NCBI RefSeq assembly: GCF_018294505.1
Contig: NC_057801.1
Span: forward strand, 433,230,741 to 433,294,740
Direction of reading: 5' to 3'
DNA from: Triticum aestivum
Taxonomy: Eukaryota > Streptophyta > Magnoliopsida > Poales > Poaceae
Length of the DNA stretch: 64,000 bases
Under the pieces are notes generated by a model, which did no database searches, was not told the DNA's origin, and was given only the letters and a program-made list of their open reading frames with translations. Shown one piece after another: positions 47,842-58,957 of the stretch; position 1 is the stretch's first letter; each line of letters begins with the position of its first letter. The position numbers and the translations under genes were made by a program.

Positions 47842-50800
47842 GGATGATCAGCCCAAAGCAAACAAGTGGGTCCTTGATAGTGGATGTACAAATCACATGA
47901 CGGTGACAAGAATCTATTGATGGATGCTCCTTTATCACCGTCACATCTGAAGCATATCATCTTCGCTGACAAAGGCAAAAGTTAGGTATTGGGTCTAGGT
48001 AAGGTTGCGATCTCAAAGGATCGACACATGGACAAAGTCATGCTTGTCGAGTCCTTAGGATACAACCTCATGTCTGTCTCAATGCTTTGTGGTCTCGATA
48101 TGGTTGTTGTCTTTGGAAGATATCTTTGTGTTGTGATCATGGAAGCTGACCATTCCAAAGTCTTCGAAGGCTTTAGGAGAGGAGATCTGTATATTGTTGA
48201 TTTCTCTACAGGACCACAACCAGCCGTGTGCTTACTTGCAAAAGCTTCAGAAGGCTGGCTATGGCATCGACGACTTGGTCATGCTGGCATGGGGAATATG
48301 AACACACTTGCAAAGAAGAAGCATGTCATTGGCATTGAGAATGTCAAATTCCTCAAGGATCACTTATGCGGAGCTTGTGAAGCTAGAAAGATGACAAAGG
48401 CCAAGCATCCAGCTAAGACTATCATGACCACCACTCGACCATTTGAATTGCTTCACATTGATCTTTTCGGTCCTAATCATTATTCTGCTATTTCAAATGA
48501 TGCATCTCTATATGGCTTTGTTATTGTTGATGACTATTCTCGTTACACATGGGTACACATTGTCACTTACAAACATGAAGTGCAGGAAATCTTCAAACAA
48601 TTTTCCTCGAGGGCTTCAACCAACTTTCGTGTGAAGATCAAGCACATCAGAACTGAAAATGGGACCGAGTTCAAGAATTCCGGTCTTGATGGCTATCTTG
48701 ATGAACTTGGTATTACTCATGAGTTATTTGCTCCTTATACTCCTCAGCAGAATGGCGTCGTGGAGCGCAAGAACAGAACCCTCGCTGAAATGGCTTGCAC
48801 TATGCTTGATGAATACAAGACGCCTCGTCGCTTCTGGATTGAGGCAATTGATACTGCATGCCACGTCATCAACAGGGTATATCTTCACAAATTCTTCAAC
48901 AAAACTACTTATTAACTCCTCACTGACAAAAAGCCAAATGTGAGTTATTTCAAAGTCTTCGGTGCAAAATGTTGGATTAGAGATCCTCATCACTCATCTA
49001 AATTCTCACCGAAAGCACATGAAGGTTTTATGCTTGGTTATGGAAAGGAATCGCACACCTATAGAGTCTTCAACAACGTTCTTCACAAAGTTGTTGAAAC
49101 TATAGATGTGCGGTTCGATGAAACTAATGGCTTGCAAAGAGAGCACCTACCTTCTGTGATAGATGAACTAGCACCTGAAGATTCTATCAAGTTCAAGGCT
49201 ATTGAGGATGTTATTCCTACCGAAGAAACTGCTGAATAATTCATTCCTGATCGTGATGATTACCGAGCTGGCGCACCTGAAGAAAATGGTGCTGAAGAAA
49301 ATGCTCCTGAAGGGAATGCTGATCGAATTCCTCGAAGACAACCCACTCATCCTCACATCACTAATGAAGTGCAAATTGAGAAGATCATTGATGACATTGA
49401 AGCACCAGGTCCTCTCACTCGCTCAAAATCTTCACATTTATCTAACTTTTCCGGGCACTTTGCTTTTGTCTCTATCATAGAGCCCACTAAGGTAGATGAA
49501 GCATTTCTGGAGCCTAAGTGGATTCAGGCTATGCAAGAAGAATTACATCAGTTCGAGCTCGACAATGTCCGGGAACTGGTCAAACGTCCATATCCTCGCA
49601 AGCACAACGTCATTGGCACAAAGTGGATCTACCGCAACAAGCAAGATGAAAATGGCCTTGTCGTGAGGAATAAGGCACGACTTATAGCTCAAGGCTACAC
49701 GCAGGTTGAAGGAATTGATTTCGATGAAACTTTTGCACCTTTTGCTAGACTTGAGGCTATTCGCATATTACTTGCTTACGCTAACCATCATGATATTATC
49801 TTACAACAAATGTATGTGAAAAGTGCATTCCTCAATGGTAAGATTGAGGAAGAAGTATATGTTGCTCAGCCCCCAGGTTTTGAAGATCCAAAGAATCCCG
49901 ACAAAGTCTTCAGACTCAACAAGGTCCTGTATGGCCTCAAGCAAGCCCCTCGGGCGTGGTATGACACTTTGAAGGAATTCTTCATGAAGAATGGCTTCAA
50001 ACCCGGTTCACTCGACCCAACTCTTTTCACTAAATCTTATGATGGTGAACTGTTTGTGTGCCAAATATATGTTGATGATATTATCTTTGGCTGTACTGAC
50101 CAATGTTATAGTGATGAATTTGCCTATATGATGAGTGAAGAATATCAAATGTCTATGATGGGAGAGTTGAAATTCTTTTTAGGTCTTCAAATTCGTCAAC
50201 CGCGCAATGGTATATTCATATCGCAAGAGAAATATCTCAAAGAAGTATTGAGGAAATTCGGCATGCAAGATTACAAAGGGGTCAAAATTCCAATGCCCAC
50301 AAATGGCCATCTATGCACTGATGAAAATGGTCAAGACTTTGATCAAAAGGTATACCGCTCCATGATTTGCTCTTTATTGTACCTATGTGCATCTAGGCCA
50401 GATATTATGCTTAGTGTTTGCATGTGTGCCCGATTTCAAGCTACACCGAAGGAATCACACCATAAGGCTGTGAAGCATATTCTTCGATATCTAGCTCACA
50501 CACCAACACTTGGATTATGGTATCCCAAGGGCTCTTCATTTGATCTTGTTGGATATTCAGACTCTGACTATGCTGGCGATCGCGTGGACCGCAAGTCAAT
50601 GTCAGGCACATGCCATTTCTTCGGACGATCTTTGGTCTGTTGGTCCTCGAAGAAACAGAACTACGTATCTCTTTCCACTGCAGAAGCTGAGTACATTGCT
50701 GCTGGATCATGCTGTGCTCAATTATTATGGATGAAGCAAACTCTCAAGGACTATGGCATCGACGTGAAGAATGTACCTCTTTACTGCGACAATGAGAGTG

Positions 50801-51021
50801 CTATCAAGATTTCTCGCAACCCACTTCAGCACTCGAAGACAAAGCACATCCAGATTCGTTATCATTTTCTTCGTGACCATGTGTTGAAGGGCGATATCTC
50901 CATCTGCCATGCAAGAACTGAAGATCAGCTGGTCGATATTTTCACTAAGCCCTTGGATGAGAAGAGATTTAGCAAGTTGCGGTGTGAGCTAAATATCCTA
51001 GAATCTTTGAATGTTCTCTGA
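47842..51021 (+). pseudogene. pol polyprotein of the SIRE-like copia (protease, integrase, RT, RNase H), broken
   Basis: Protease motif WVLDSGCTNHMT starts at 47867 in the gag frame; a one-base loss near 47900 shifts the rest by one. From there to 51021 a single frame holds three internal stops (TAG near 47983, TAA 48913-48915, TAA 49237-49239). The integrase zinc finger is present (WHRRLGH...CGAC). Its core has Asp in HIDLFGP and Glu in NGVVERKNRT, but the middle catalytic Asp is Glu (RTENGTEF, codon 48655-48657). RT has YVDD at 50068-50079, but motif A reads MYVKSAFLNG, with Tyr (49813-49815) for the catalytic Asp. RNase H is complete to the stop (DSDYAGD, AEAEYIA). The last 550 codons are open, but the enzyme is dead. 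Confidence 0.9.
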
Positions 51022-51329
51022 AATGGACACTCATCCTAACAGTTATGCTGACTTGATGACTTTGATGCGCAACACACGAAGTAACATTTTTCTTCAATCA
51101 ATGAAGACTAACCCTCTAAGTGTGAAGAAATTAATGAAGAAATTGACTCTCAGAGCCCTACGACAATTGTACGCGGTGTCTGAAGCCAACTTTCTTATAC
51201 GGTGGGTTACGCCACCACAAAAGTTGAAAAATCTTCAAATTTGAGTTTTTCCTCAGTTTTTTGAAATTCCTCAGTTTTTCAAATTCTTCAACTTGCAATA
51301 TCTTCACTATTTCCGTCGTTTGTCTTCAG

Positions 51330-51333
<4 letters not shown>

Positions 51334-51367
<34 letters not shown>
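51334..51367. repeat. (AT)n microsatellite
   Basis: About 17 AT units between pol and the presumptive internal promoter. Confidence 0.97.
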
Positions 51368-51370
<3 letters not shown>

Positions 51371-51762
51371 TTTATGTCCTCTATAGCATTCACTTATTGC
51401 TATTTTTTCAAGTTGATGTTTTCACTAAGTGAATGTGATCGGACCCTTCCCCCTCTATGCTAAACTCAACCAAGTCTATTCACAAATTCTTCATGTGCGT
51501 TCTGATTTGAAACTCGTTCAAAATCTTCACTGTGTCCTTGACATCTGAAGAAATTGCGAACGGTAACTTAAAACTTATCTTATCTAAATTTTCGGCTTTG
51601 CTGCTCAAACCGTTCCGCTTCTCACGACAAATACTTATCTATTCACCCACGATCCTACACGATCGCCACCTCACAGTACGTGGGCGACACATGTCATGTG
51701 AATGGGAAAAGCCAGGGGCACGTTCGTCCGAAATCCTCGGGTGCACAGTTTTTCACTGCCGC

Positions 51763-51770
51763 TATAAATA
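51763..51770 (+). promoter_or_regulatory. Candidate internal TATA box
   Basis: TATAAATA in the context GCCGCTATAAATACCCC, much like the LTR's own GGCTATAAATAGCCGCC; about 600 bp before the extra ORF. Confidence 0.5.
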
Positions 51771-52371
51771 CCCCTGTCTTCTCTTCACTTCACTTTTACT
51801 CCGCTCGACCTCTCTCTCCCACTCGAGCTTCCCGAACCCTAGCGCCGCCGCTACTTCATCATCGCCGGTGAGGAACAGCTTCACTGCCTCGACCTCGTCG
51901 CCGTCATACTCGCGCCGGTTCCGGATTTCTTCACTCCACCGCCGCCGTAGCCGTCTTCCTCTGCCAAGTTAGGGCGTGGAGATCTGAACGGACGAACTTC
52001 ACCTCAGTACTTCTCAGTTCATCGTGTTCTTCAGTTTGGGTAATTAAAAGTTACTTTTATTGCCCGCTTTGATTCATGTGTTTTTCCTAAAAATCTTTAA
52101 AGGTGTTTATTCTTCAAATCTTCACACACTAAACACCTCACATGTTATCTGTTCTTGATCCGTTTCTCTAAGCAATATTTTTCTTCAAGATTCCTCAATT
52201 GTGTGGATTTTCAAATCTGTACAACTCTGGAACCTAAGATAAAGAACGCTTAGTGAAATTCTTCAAGACTCATCGGTCAAATTCCTCAAACCTATTCTCT
52301 TTTGAAAATCTTCTGAGAACGCATATGACCTCTCCAAATTCCTCGCAACTATACTCTGTTCACAGGTACAA

Positions 52372-55300
52372 ATGTCCGCTGCTGAATCACTAGGTTCTCA
52401 TCAACTTAACTCATTTGCAGCGTTCCTCGAAGAAAAGTTGCATACGTCTTCAAAAACCTTAGTTGTTAATCCTCAGCTGAAGAAAATGGCTGATAAGAAG
52501 CCACAGAAGGGAGGAAAAAGGCCTGAGGTCAACACAGCGTTTGAAATCCCTGAGGATATATATGCTGGATATTGCACTCCAGATGAGGCCAAGTTTGGCA
52601 AGGAGGACAAGAATCAGCGCAAAGTGCGCATACAACAAATTGAGAGGAGATGGGCACGAGAATGGAGGGAGTACAGATATGTTACTCCCAAGTACATGAA
52701 GAAATTCACGCTCAATCCTCCATGCTCAAGACCTCCATTGAGGCCTGGCCAACTGGCAGATCCCACCTGCCTCAAGCGCGGTGAGGACTATGCTACTGAA
52801 TGGGCTAGGTGCCAGGGCAAACTAGCCATGCAAGCAAAAGAAGCAGTGAGGAAATTCAATGAAGATTCTGCTGCTGCTGCTAACGCTGCTGAGGCATCTG
52901 GTAGTAAGCCCAAGAAGGCTATGCCAAAGAAGCCTGCCCACAAATCCAGTGCTTCTCCTTCAATGCCCTCACGACCAAGCTCCTCAGCAATGCCCTCTCG
53001 GCCAGCATCTTCAAAGCCCTCACGGCCAATTCCTCAGTCTGCTCCTCCTCCTCCTCCTCCGACAAAGTCTTCAACTGCTCCGACAAAATCTTCGGCACCT
53101 GTGCATCTTGCCATGTTCCACGTGCCAAAGGACTCAAGGCTTCACTATTGCCTCAGGAGCATCTGCAAGCTCCTCAGCTGCTCGACCTTCCTCAGCTGGT
53201 CCCTCACTGCTGAAGAAAAAGGCCACTGTTGGACGAGGTATTCGACCAAGTCCTCACAAGAAGCAAGTCACTTTCCAAGTGCCCTCTGATGATGATGAGG
53301 CGGATGATGATGAACTTGCTGAAATCATCAGAGACAGGCAAGCCAGGGCCGCTAGAGCCAAAGGCAGCAATGTGTCACTGCTATTGGATCCAAAGTTGAT
53401 CCTCGACTTCATTGACCTATGGCACAAGGAGCCTAACATGCCTCTGCCGGAGTTGAACCTCACTCCTGGTCAAAGCCATGTTCTCACTCACTTCATTGAG
53501 GAAGAGAAATGGAAATATGAAGAAGGACGAAGGCTAAAGAAAGCGCAATACAAGAAACAACGCTTCCTCAAGGACAATGTCCTCACTCTTACCCCCGAAC
53601 AACTCATTGCTGTACAAGCTGAAATCAAGCAACTGAGTGATGATTTCAATCGGTATCATGCTGATTGGAAGGGAGCAAAGGTTCATTTCGTCAACTTGAC
53701 GAAGACTTTCTCTTCAATTGCCTCTGCACCAGTGCATGTTGAAATTCCCCAGGCTGAAGAATCTGCTCAGCCCACTGAAGAACATGCCAGCACCGCTGAT
53801 GTCAGTATGGCTGCTGAAGAAAGTGAAAATACCAGGGCTGATGACTCCATTCCAGCCGCTGATGATATTGCTAGGGCATTCACTAGTGATGCGCCTGAGG
53901 AAAATGAACAAGCCAGGGCAACTGAAAAAGTTGAGCCTAAAGAAAATGCACATCCTGTGCCTACACCAACTCCTATCCTTCCATCTGCTCTTGATGTGAA
54001 GAAGACCAAGGCTACATAACATGCAGCGATGAAGAAAAGGAAGGCATCAGCTTCATCAAATTCTTCGGCTCCGAAGAAGATGAAGACTCTAATCAGTTCA
54101 ATTGACAATCCAATTGATGCCGTTCCTGTCTCATCAATGCCATCAAAGGACCTTGTTCCTTATGGTGAAGAATATGATATTCCTGAGGAATCTGATGAAG
54201 AAACTCCATCTGCTGCTTCGACAGAGCAGTTGGACGAAGAAATTGAAATGGATGCGGTCCATTCAACCCTTGTCATTTCCTCACATATGCCTCAGTTCAC
54301 TGCTGAAGAGGCAGGTGTTGAAGAAATTGCCGATGAGGATGTGGACATTGGATGTACCACACCTGTGCTCAATGATGAATTTTGGGACAGTCAACATCCA
54401 AACTCACCAATGTTCACTCCTCTCCAAGCTATTCCTCAGTCCCCAACCACTACTGAAGTCCAAGTGGGATCTGATGAACCACGTGCAACCCCGTCTGTTC
54501 ATGAAGACATTCCAGCCACTAGTGCTGAAGAAACTATGAATGAAGAAGTGATGACTCAGGCCGCAGATGCAGAAGAAACTGAAATTCCTCAGCATGAGGA
54601 ACCTGAGATTGCGATTCCTGAGGCGATACTGCAAATCACTGACACTCCTCAGCCGAAACCAAAGAATCCCTTCTCCAAGAAGCCAAAATTCAAGGCTGAT
54701 GATTTCTTCGGCGATCACGTATTCTTCACTGAATTCAACCCCTATGACAATGCTCGTCTTAGAAGGAAGCGTTTCTGGACTGCCAGCCAAGCCAACTTCT
54801 ATTCCTCGGTTCTTTTTTAGAAGGACAAAATCTTCGATCATGAGCACATTCCTCACGTGGACATGGAATCTATGCCATGCTTCACGCCAGTTCTCAGTCT
54901 TATTCACGATGCAGGCTTGCTAAATTTCTGCACTGACATTGTTGACTGGAATTAAGAGCTAATTCTTCAGTTCTACGCAACTTTGCACATCACAGGCAAC
55001 GCAGCTGACGTCAACTCTGGGTGTTTGACTGGATGACTGATAACACTCACTTCAAGGCACCAACCACTGAATTGCTTCGTGCCTTGCCAATCATTCCTCC
55101 ACCAGAAGGCACTCGCTGTCTGTATGATGAACCTGAACTTACTGATCATTATATGCAAGTGCTCATGAAGCCGCTAAAGCCAGGACAAATTCACAGGACC
55201 AAATTCCTCATGAAGGATTTGCTCTATGTGCCAAGAACCATATACCGCATCCTGATGAAGACTATCAGCCCAATCAAAGGACACGATTCTTCAGATGAAG

Positions 55301-56107
55301 AAATTGTGGGGATGATGAAGAATATGTTGTTCAACATTATGCATGGTATTCCTATCAATTACCATGATTTCTTCATGAGGACTCTTGCAAATGTTGCACT
55401 CTCACCATTTGAGCTGAAGCCTTATGCACCATGGATCATGAGATTCCTCAGAGCAAGGACTTCACTCAACTATAAGGCTGACAATCTTAACCATGGCAGC
55501 TACTTGCCCCCAATTGAAGTTCTCAAGCAGACCATTTCCTCATCTGATGAGAAGGGCAAGTCACCAGCTGTGATCGATGAAGGCACTCGTCCATTGGATG
55601 GTCAATTCCGCAAAGCTGCATCCTATTCCACCAATGATGACTCTGGCACACATGATTCTGCTGCCAATGCTCCAAAGTCAAGTCCTCAAGCCACTGCTCC
55701 TCGTGTGATGACTGGCCGTGAACTGCTCATAAGTCTTCACCAGAAGGTCGATCGGAATCACAAATGGGTTAAGCGTCAGTTTGGCTCTATTCTTCACAAC
55801 ATGACTTCCACACATAATGCAATGAAGAAAAAACCACTACTACCTCCATGAAGTGTTTGATCGCACCTGGGCTATTATGTCACATCTATATGGCGAAGAA
55901 GATCTGAAGCAAATGGGCTTCAAGGAAGACTTTGACTGGTTTGCACCTCCACTGAAGAAATTCAAGAAGGTCAGGGTTCCTTCCTTGGTGGCTAGCTCAT
56001 ATTCTTCATCACGCGCCACGGACGAGAATGAAGACTTGGACGACACTGCAGCAGGCCCTACAACGACTCAAGACCCTGTCAACGCTGGCGCTCCTCCATC
56101 ATCATGA
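52372..56107 (+). pseudogene. Extra (third) ORF of the SIRE-like copia, sense, after pol; broken
   Basis: About 1,240 codons starting MSAAESLGSHQLNSF, in an env-like position. Order: a Lys-rich N-terminal domain of about 170 residues (ARWREYRY-like and PPCSRPPLRPGQL stretches), a Pro/Ser/Ala-rich disordered linker, an acidic segment (SDDDEADDDELAE), a helical region, a long acidic Glu/Pro/Thr-rich linker, then a folded C-terminal domain (about 54700-55500) with FWTASQANFYSSVLF, HDAGLLNF and PPPEGTRCLYDEPEL. Its pattern recalls plant retrotransposon domains of the Athila ORF-1/PF20167 kind, but weakly. Breaks: frame slip near 53090-53110, TAA 54017-54019, TAG 54818-54820, TAA 54953-54955, slips near 55018 and 55830. 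No signal peptide or clear membrane segment, so it does not look like a true envelope protein. Confidence 0.75.
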
Positions 56108-56627
56108 TATTCTTCAGGGGCGTTAATCCTCAGTTTCAACCCTTTTGTTCTTCGATGACAAAGGGGGAGAAATTTGAGTTAGTGTTCAAGCGGGTCTATT
56201 TATATGGGCGTTTTTTTTGCTAAGTTACAACTCTCATTCTTCTGATGACTTTGCTGGATCGAGTTGTAATCTTAAACTCTATGGTGGCTTGATACTTTTG
56301 TTGTGTTCTTCTGCATGCTTATTCCTCATTAATGTTAATGCACGCATGCTGAATTACATCAGTCACCATATTTCATCATGCATTTCAAATTCCTCATATT
56401 ATATGTCAAATGCGTGTATGAATTACAAGATATAGGGGGAGATCTCCATGATTATACTCTTCAAGTGTGCATTGCTTCAAAAGAAAATTCCTCATGATGC
56501 ACATCTTCAGGGGGAGTTCTTCTATATCTTGCAATCAAATTCCTCAATATCAGTATTTACACTTCACATGTTTATCCCCATTGAAAACTTAACCTATATT
56601 GTCATCAATCACCAAAAAGGAGGAGAT
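56108..56627 (+). other. 3' non-coding region of the SIRE-like copia with G-rich tracts
   Basis: Four purine-rich tracts: ACAAAGGGGGAGAAAT (56158-56173), ATAGGGGGAGAT (56432-56443), CAGGGGGAG (56508-56516), and the terminal tract CAAAAAGGAGGAGAT beside the 3' LTR (to 56627). The last is the likely plus-strand primer. Repeated tracts of this type are, from memory, usual in SIRE-lineage elements. Confidence 0.7.
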
Positions 56628-58135
56628 TGTAAGTGCATCTAGTGCCCCTTAGTGATTTTGGTGTATTGAAGACTTATAGGTTAAGAGACTGATGCATTTG
56701 TGAGTGTACACAAGTCTATAAGTCTATGAGGAGTTTGATATTTACACAGAAAGTCGACCCCTAAAAATGAAGTTCTTCAACTGAAGACTTTGGATTTCTG
56801 AAGACTTTCTGAAGACTTTGAAAGTGAAGAAATTGGTGTGACCTTGAAGACTTGATATTCATTTGAGGAACATGAAGCGCGAAGACTTTTGTTTTCATAT
56901 TTTCATTTTCTCTTTATTGAGTCATAGGAAACACCGTACTGTTAAAGGGGGTTGAGGAAATACTAAGGAGAAATTTCCATGTGATGCTCAACTCAAATCC
57001 TACACCTACCAATCCCTTCGAGTGAAGCCATTGGAAATCTCGCACAGTTCAGCCATATTCTTCAGTGACAGAGACGAAGTTCTTCTGGTCTCTGAGGTAT
57101 TTGTTCTGACTGAAGAGTTATGAATTCGCCAGTGCAGATTGCCTACCAAGTGAGGAACATGATAGCCCTGAGGAATTCGAACCTCAAATATTCCGACCGT
57201 TGCTGTGCTACGCGCCAGCTGTCACAAAATATCTACCCACCTAACGGTCATATCAGACAAGGGAATTTATGTCTTATCATGTCGGGCTGCTCCTAGGCTA
57301 TAAATAGCCGCCCCCTACAACCACTAGTTGGTTGGCTGCTCCGAGAGAAACTGACACTTGTCATTTGAGAGCAACCCATCCTCCGAGGACTTTGAGTGAA
57401 AATCATCAAGTGAGGAAATCCTAAAACCCAAACCTACAAAACCCCAAGTGATTGAGCATCACTGAAGAGATTGATCCTGCATGGATCTGACGCTTGTTTC
57501 CTTTGAAGATTGTGCTTCTTCCAGACGGTTAGGCGTCAAGGTCTAGAGCATCCAAGAGGAATTGTGGATCGCTGAGTGACCGAGTTTGTGAAGGTTGGGA
57601 AGTCACCTGAAGACTTACCACGAGTGATTGGGTGAGGTCTGTGTGACCTTAGCTCAAGGAGAATACGGTGAGGACTGTGTGTCCGGGACTAAGTGTCCTC
57701 GAGTTTAAATACTCAGCCGCTCCAACCAGATGTACAACTCAGACAGCAGTTGGAACTGGTCTACAAAATCATTGTCTTCACCGAGCTTACTGGTTCTATT
57801 TCCTCAACTCTTTAAATTTCTCATGTATGTTGTTATGTGCCTGTTCATATCTGTTTGAAGACTTTGACTGAAGACTTTCTCAATTTCTTCAGTTCTAATT
57901 CTTCAGTCTGTTCGTCTTCTTCCTTGTGTTATCCTGTGTTTACGCTTCCTGTACTCCTTGCTTGTCTTCACTTCATCATGATGACTTTGCTTGTGTTCTG
58001 TTATGTTCCTTTCTGAGTACTTATTTTGCTGCAAGTAGTTCTTCATTTAGGAATTTCCTCCCCAGCAAATTCTTCAGTGAAGAATTCATAAAAATCGCCT
58101 ATTCACCCCCCTCTAGTTGATATAACGCACTTTCA
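56628..58135 (+). repeat. 3' LTR of the SIRE-like copia
   Basis: 1508 bp, TGTAAGTGCATC to CGCACTTTCA. It keeps the segment of about 115 bp (57422-57535) that is replaced in the 5' LTR. TATA box at 57299-57306. Confidence 0.95.
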
Positions 58136-58140
58136 CACCT
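58136..58140. other. Target-site duplication CACCT, right copy
   Basis: Pairs with 43538-43542. Confidence 0.95.
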
Positions 58141-58938
58141 TGGGGTATGCAGATCATAACACGTAATAGGTGTCTACAACTTGCAAGATCGGATCAAGAA
58201 CACATATATATTCATGAAAACATAATAGGTTCATATCTGAATTCATGGCACTCGGGCCCTAGTGACAACCATTAAGCATAGCAAAGTCATAGCAACATCA
58301 ATCTCAGAACATAGTGGATACTAGGGATCAAGCCCTAACAAAACTAAGTGGATTACATGATAAATCTTATCCAACCCATCACCATCCAGCAAGCCTACGA
58401 AGGAATTACTCACTCCCGGCGGTGAGCATCATGAAATTGGTGATGGAGGAAGGTTGATGATGACGACAACGTCAATTTCCCCTCTCCGGGGCCCCGAACA
58501 GACTCCAGATCAGCCCTCCCGATGAAGAAAAGGAGGCGGCAATGGCTCCGTGTCAAAAAACGCGATGAATACTTCTCTCTATTTTTTTCTCCCCAAATAG
58601 GAATATATAGCATTGGAATTAGGGTTGGAGGCGGTCAAGGGGACCCACAAGCCTAGGAAGCGTGCCCTGGGGGGGGGGGGTAGGCGCGCCCCCGGGGCTT
58701 GTGGCCTCTGGGTGGCCCCCTCGAGTATTTTTTCCACCAGTATTTTTTATTTATTCCACAAGAATCTCCGTAAGTTTTCAGGTCAATCCCAAAATTTTGA
58801 TTTCTGTACAAAAATAACACCAAGGCAACTCTGCTGAAAATAGCATTAGTCCGGGTTAGTTTCATTCAAATCATGCAAACTAGAGTCCAAAACGAGGACA
58901 AAAGAGTTTGGAAAAGTAGATACGATGGAGACGTATCA
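58141..58938 (-). repeat. Gypsy family B 3' LTR, right piece
   Basis: Completes the LTR begun at 42937; together about 1.4 kb. It ends at GGAGACGTATCA (58927-58938), which on the minus strand is the start TGATACGTCTCC. It includes a 12-base G run (58669-58680) in the GC-rich promoter part. Confidence 0.88.
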
Positions 58939-58957
58939 ACTCCCCCAAACTTAACCC
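58939..58957 (-). other. Polypurine tract of gypsy element B
   Basis: Plus strand ACTCCCCCAAACTTAACCC; on the minus strand a purine run GGGTTAAGTTTGGGGGAGT touches the LTR start. This fixes the element's orientation and identifies the LTR as the 3' one. Confidence 0.8.

Larger units (their letters stand above)
51022..52371 (+). promoter_or_regulatory. Gene-like promoter, leader and intron upstream of the extra ORF
   Basis: A non-coding interval between pol and the extra ORF. It contains an (AT)n tract (51334-51367), ACGT-core motifs (TACGTGGGC near 51679), a TATA box TATAAATA (51763-51770), and then a CT-rich leader with AACCCTAGCGCCGCCGC. A possible intron runs from GTAATT (52040) to TTCACAG (52365), six bases before the ATG at 52372. 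The layout is that of a plant RNA polymerase II promoter with a 5'-UTR intron. Transcription and splicing are not shown by the sequence alone. Confidence 0.5.
43543..58135 (+). mobile_element. SIRE/Maximus-like Ty1/copia retrotransposon with an extra 3' ORF
   Basis: Complete 14.6-kb element: LTRs 43543-45003 and 56628-58135 (TGTAAGTGCATC to CACTTTCA), TSD CACCT, Met-type primer site, gag (45071-47671), pol (about 47842-51021, order protease-integrase-RT-RNase H, which defines copia), a 1.35-kb gene-like spacer, an extra sense ORF (52372-56107), and a 3' region with several G-rich tracts. Large size, oversized gag and an ORF after pol fit the SIRE/Maximus lineage. The copy is defective. Confidence 0.92.

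Noticed and set aside
52372..56107. The extra ORF as a captured or free-standing host gene
   Set aside because: It lies in sense orientation inside a clean LTR-TSD unit, and its 3' end leads into the element's purine tracts. I also recall similar proteins in many wheat repeats. A host origin long ago remains possible but is not shown.
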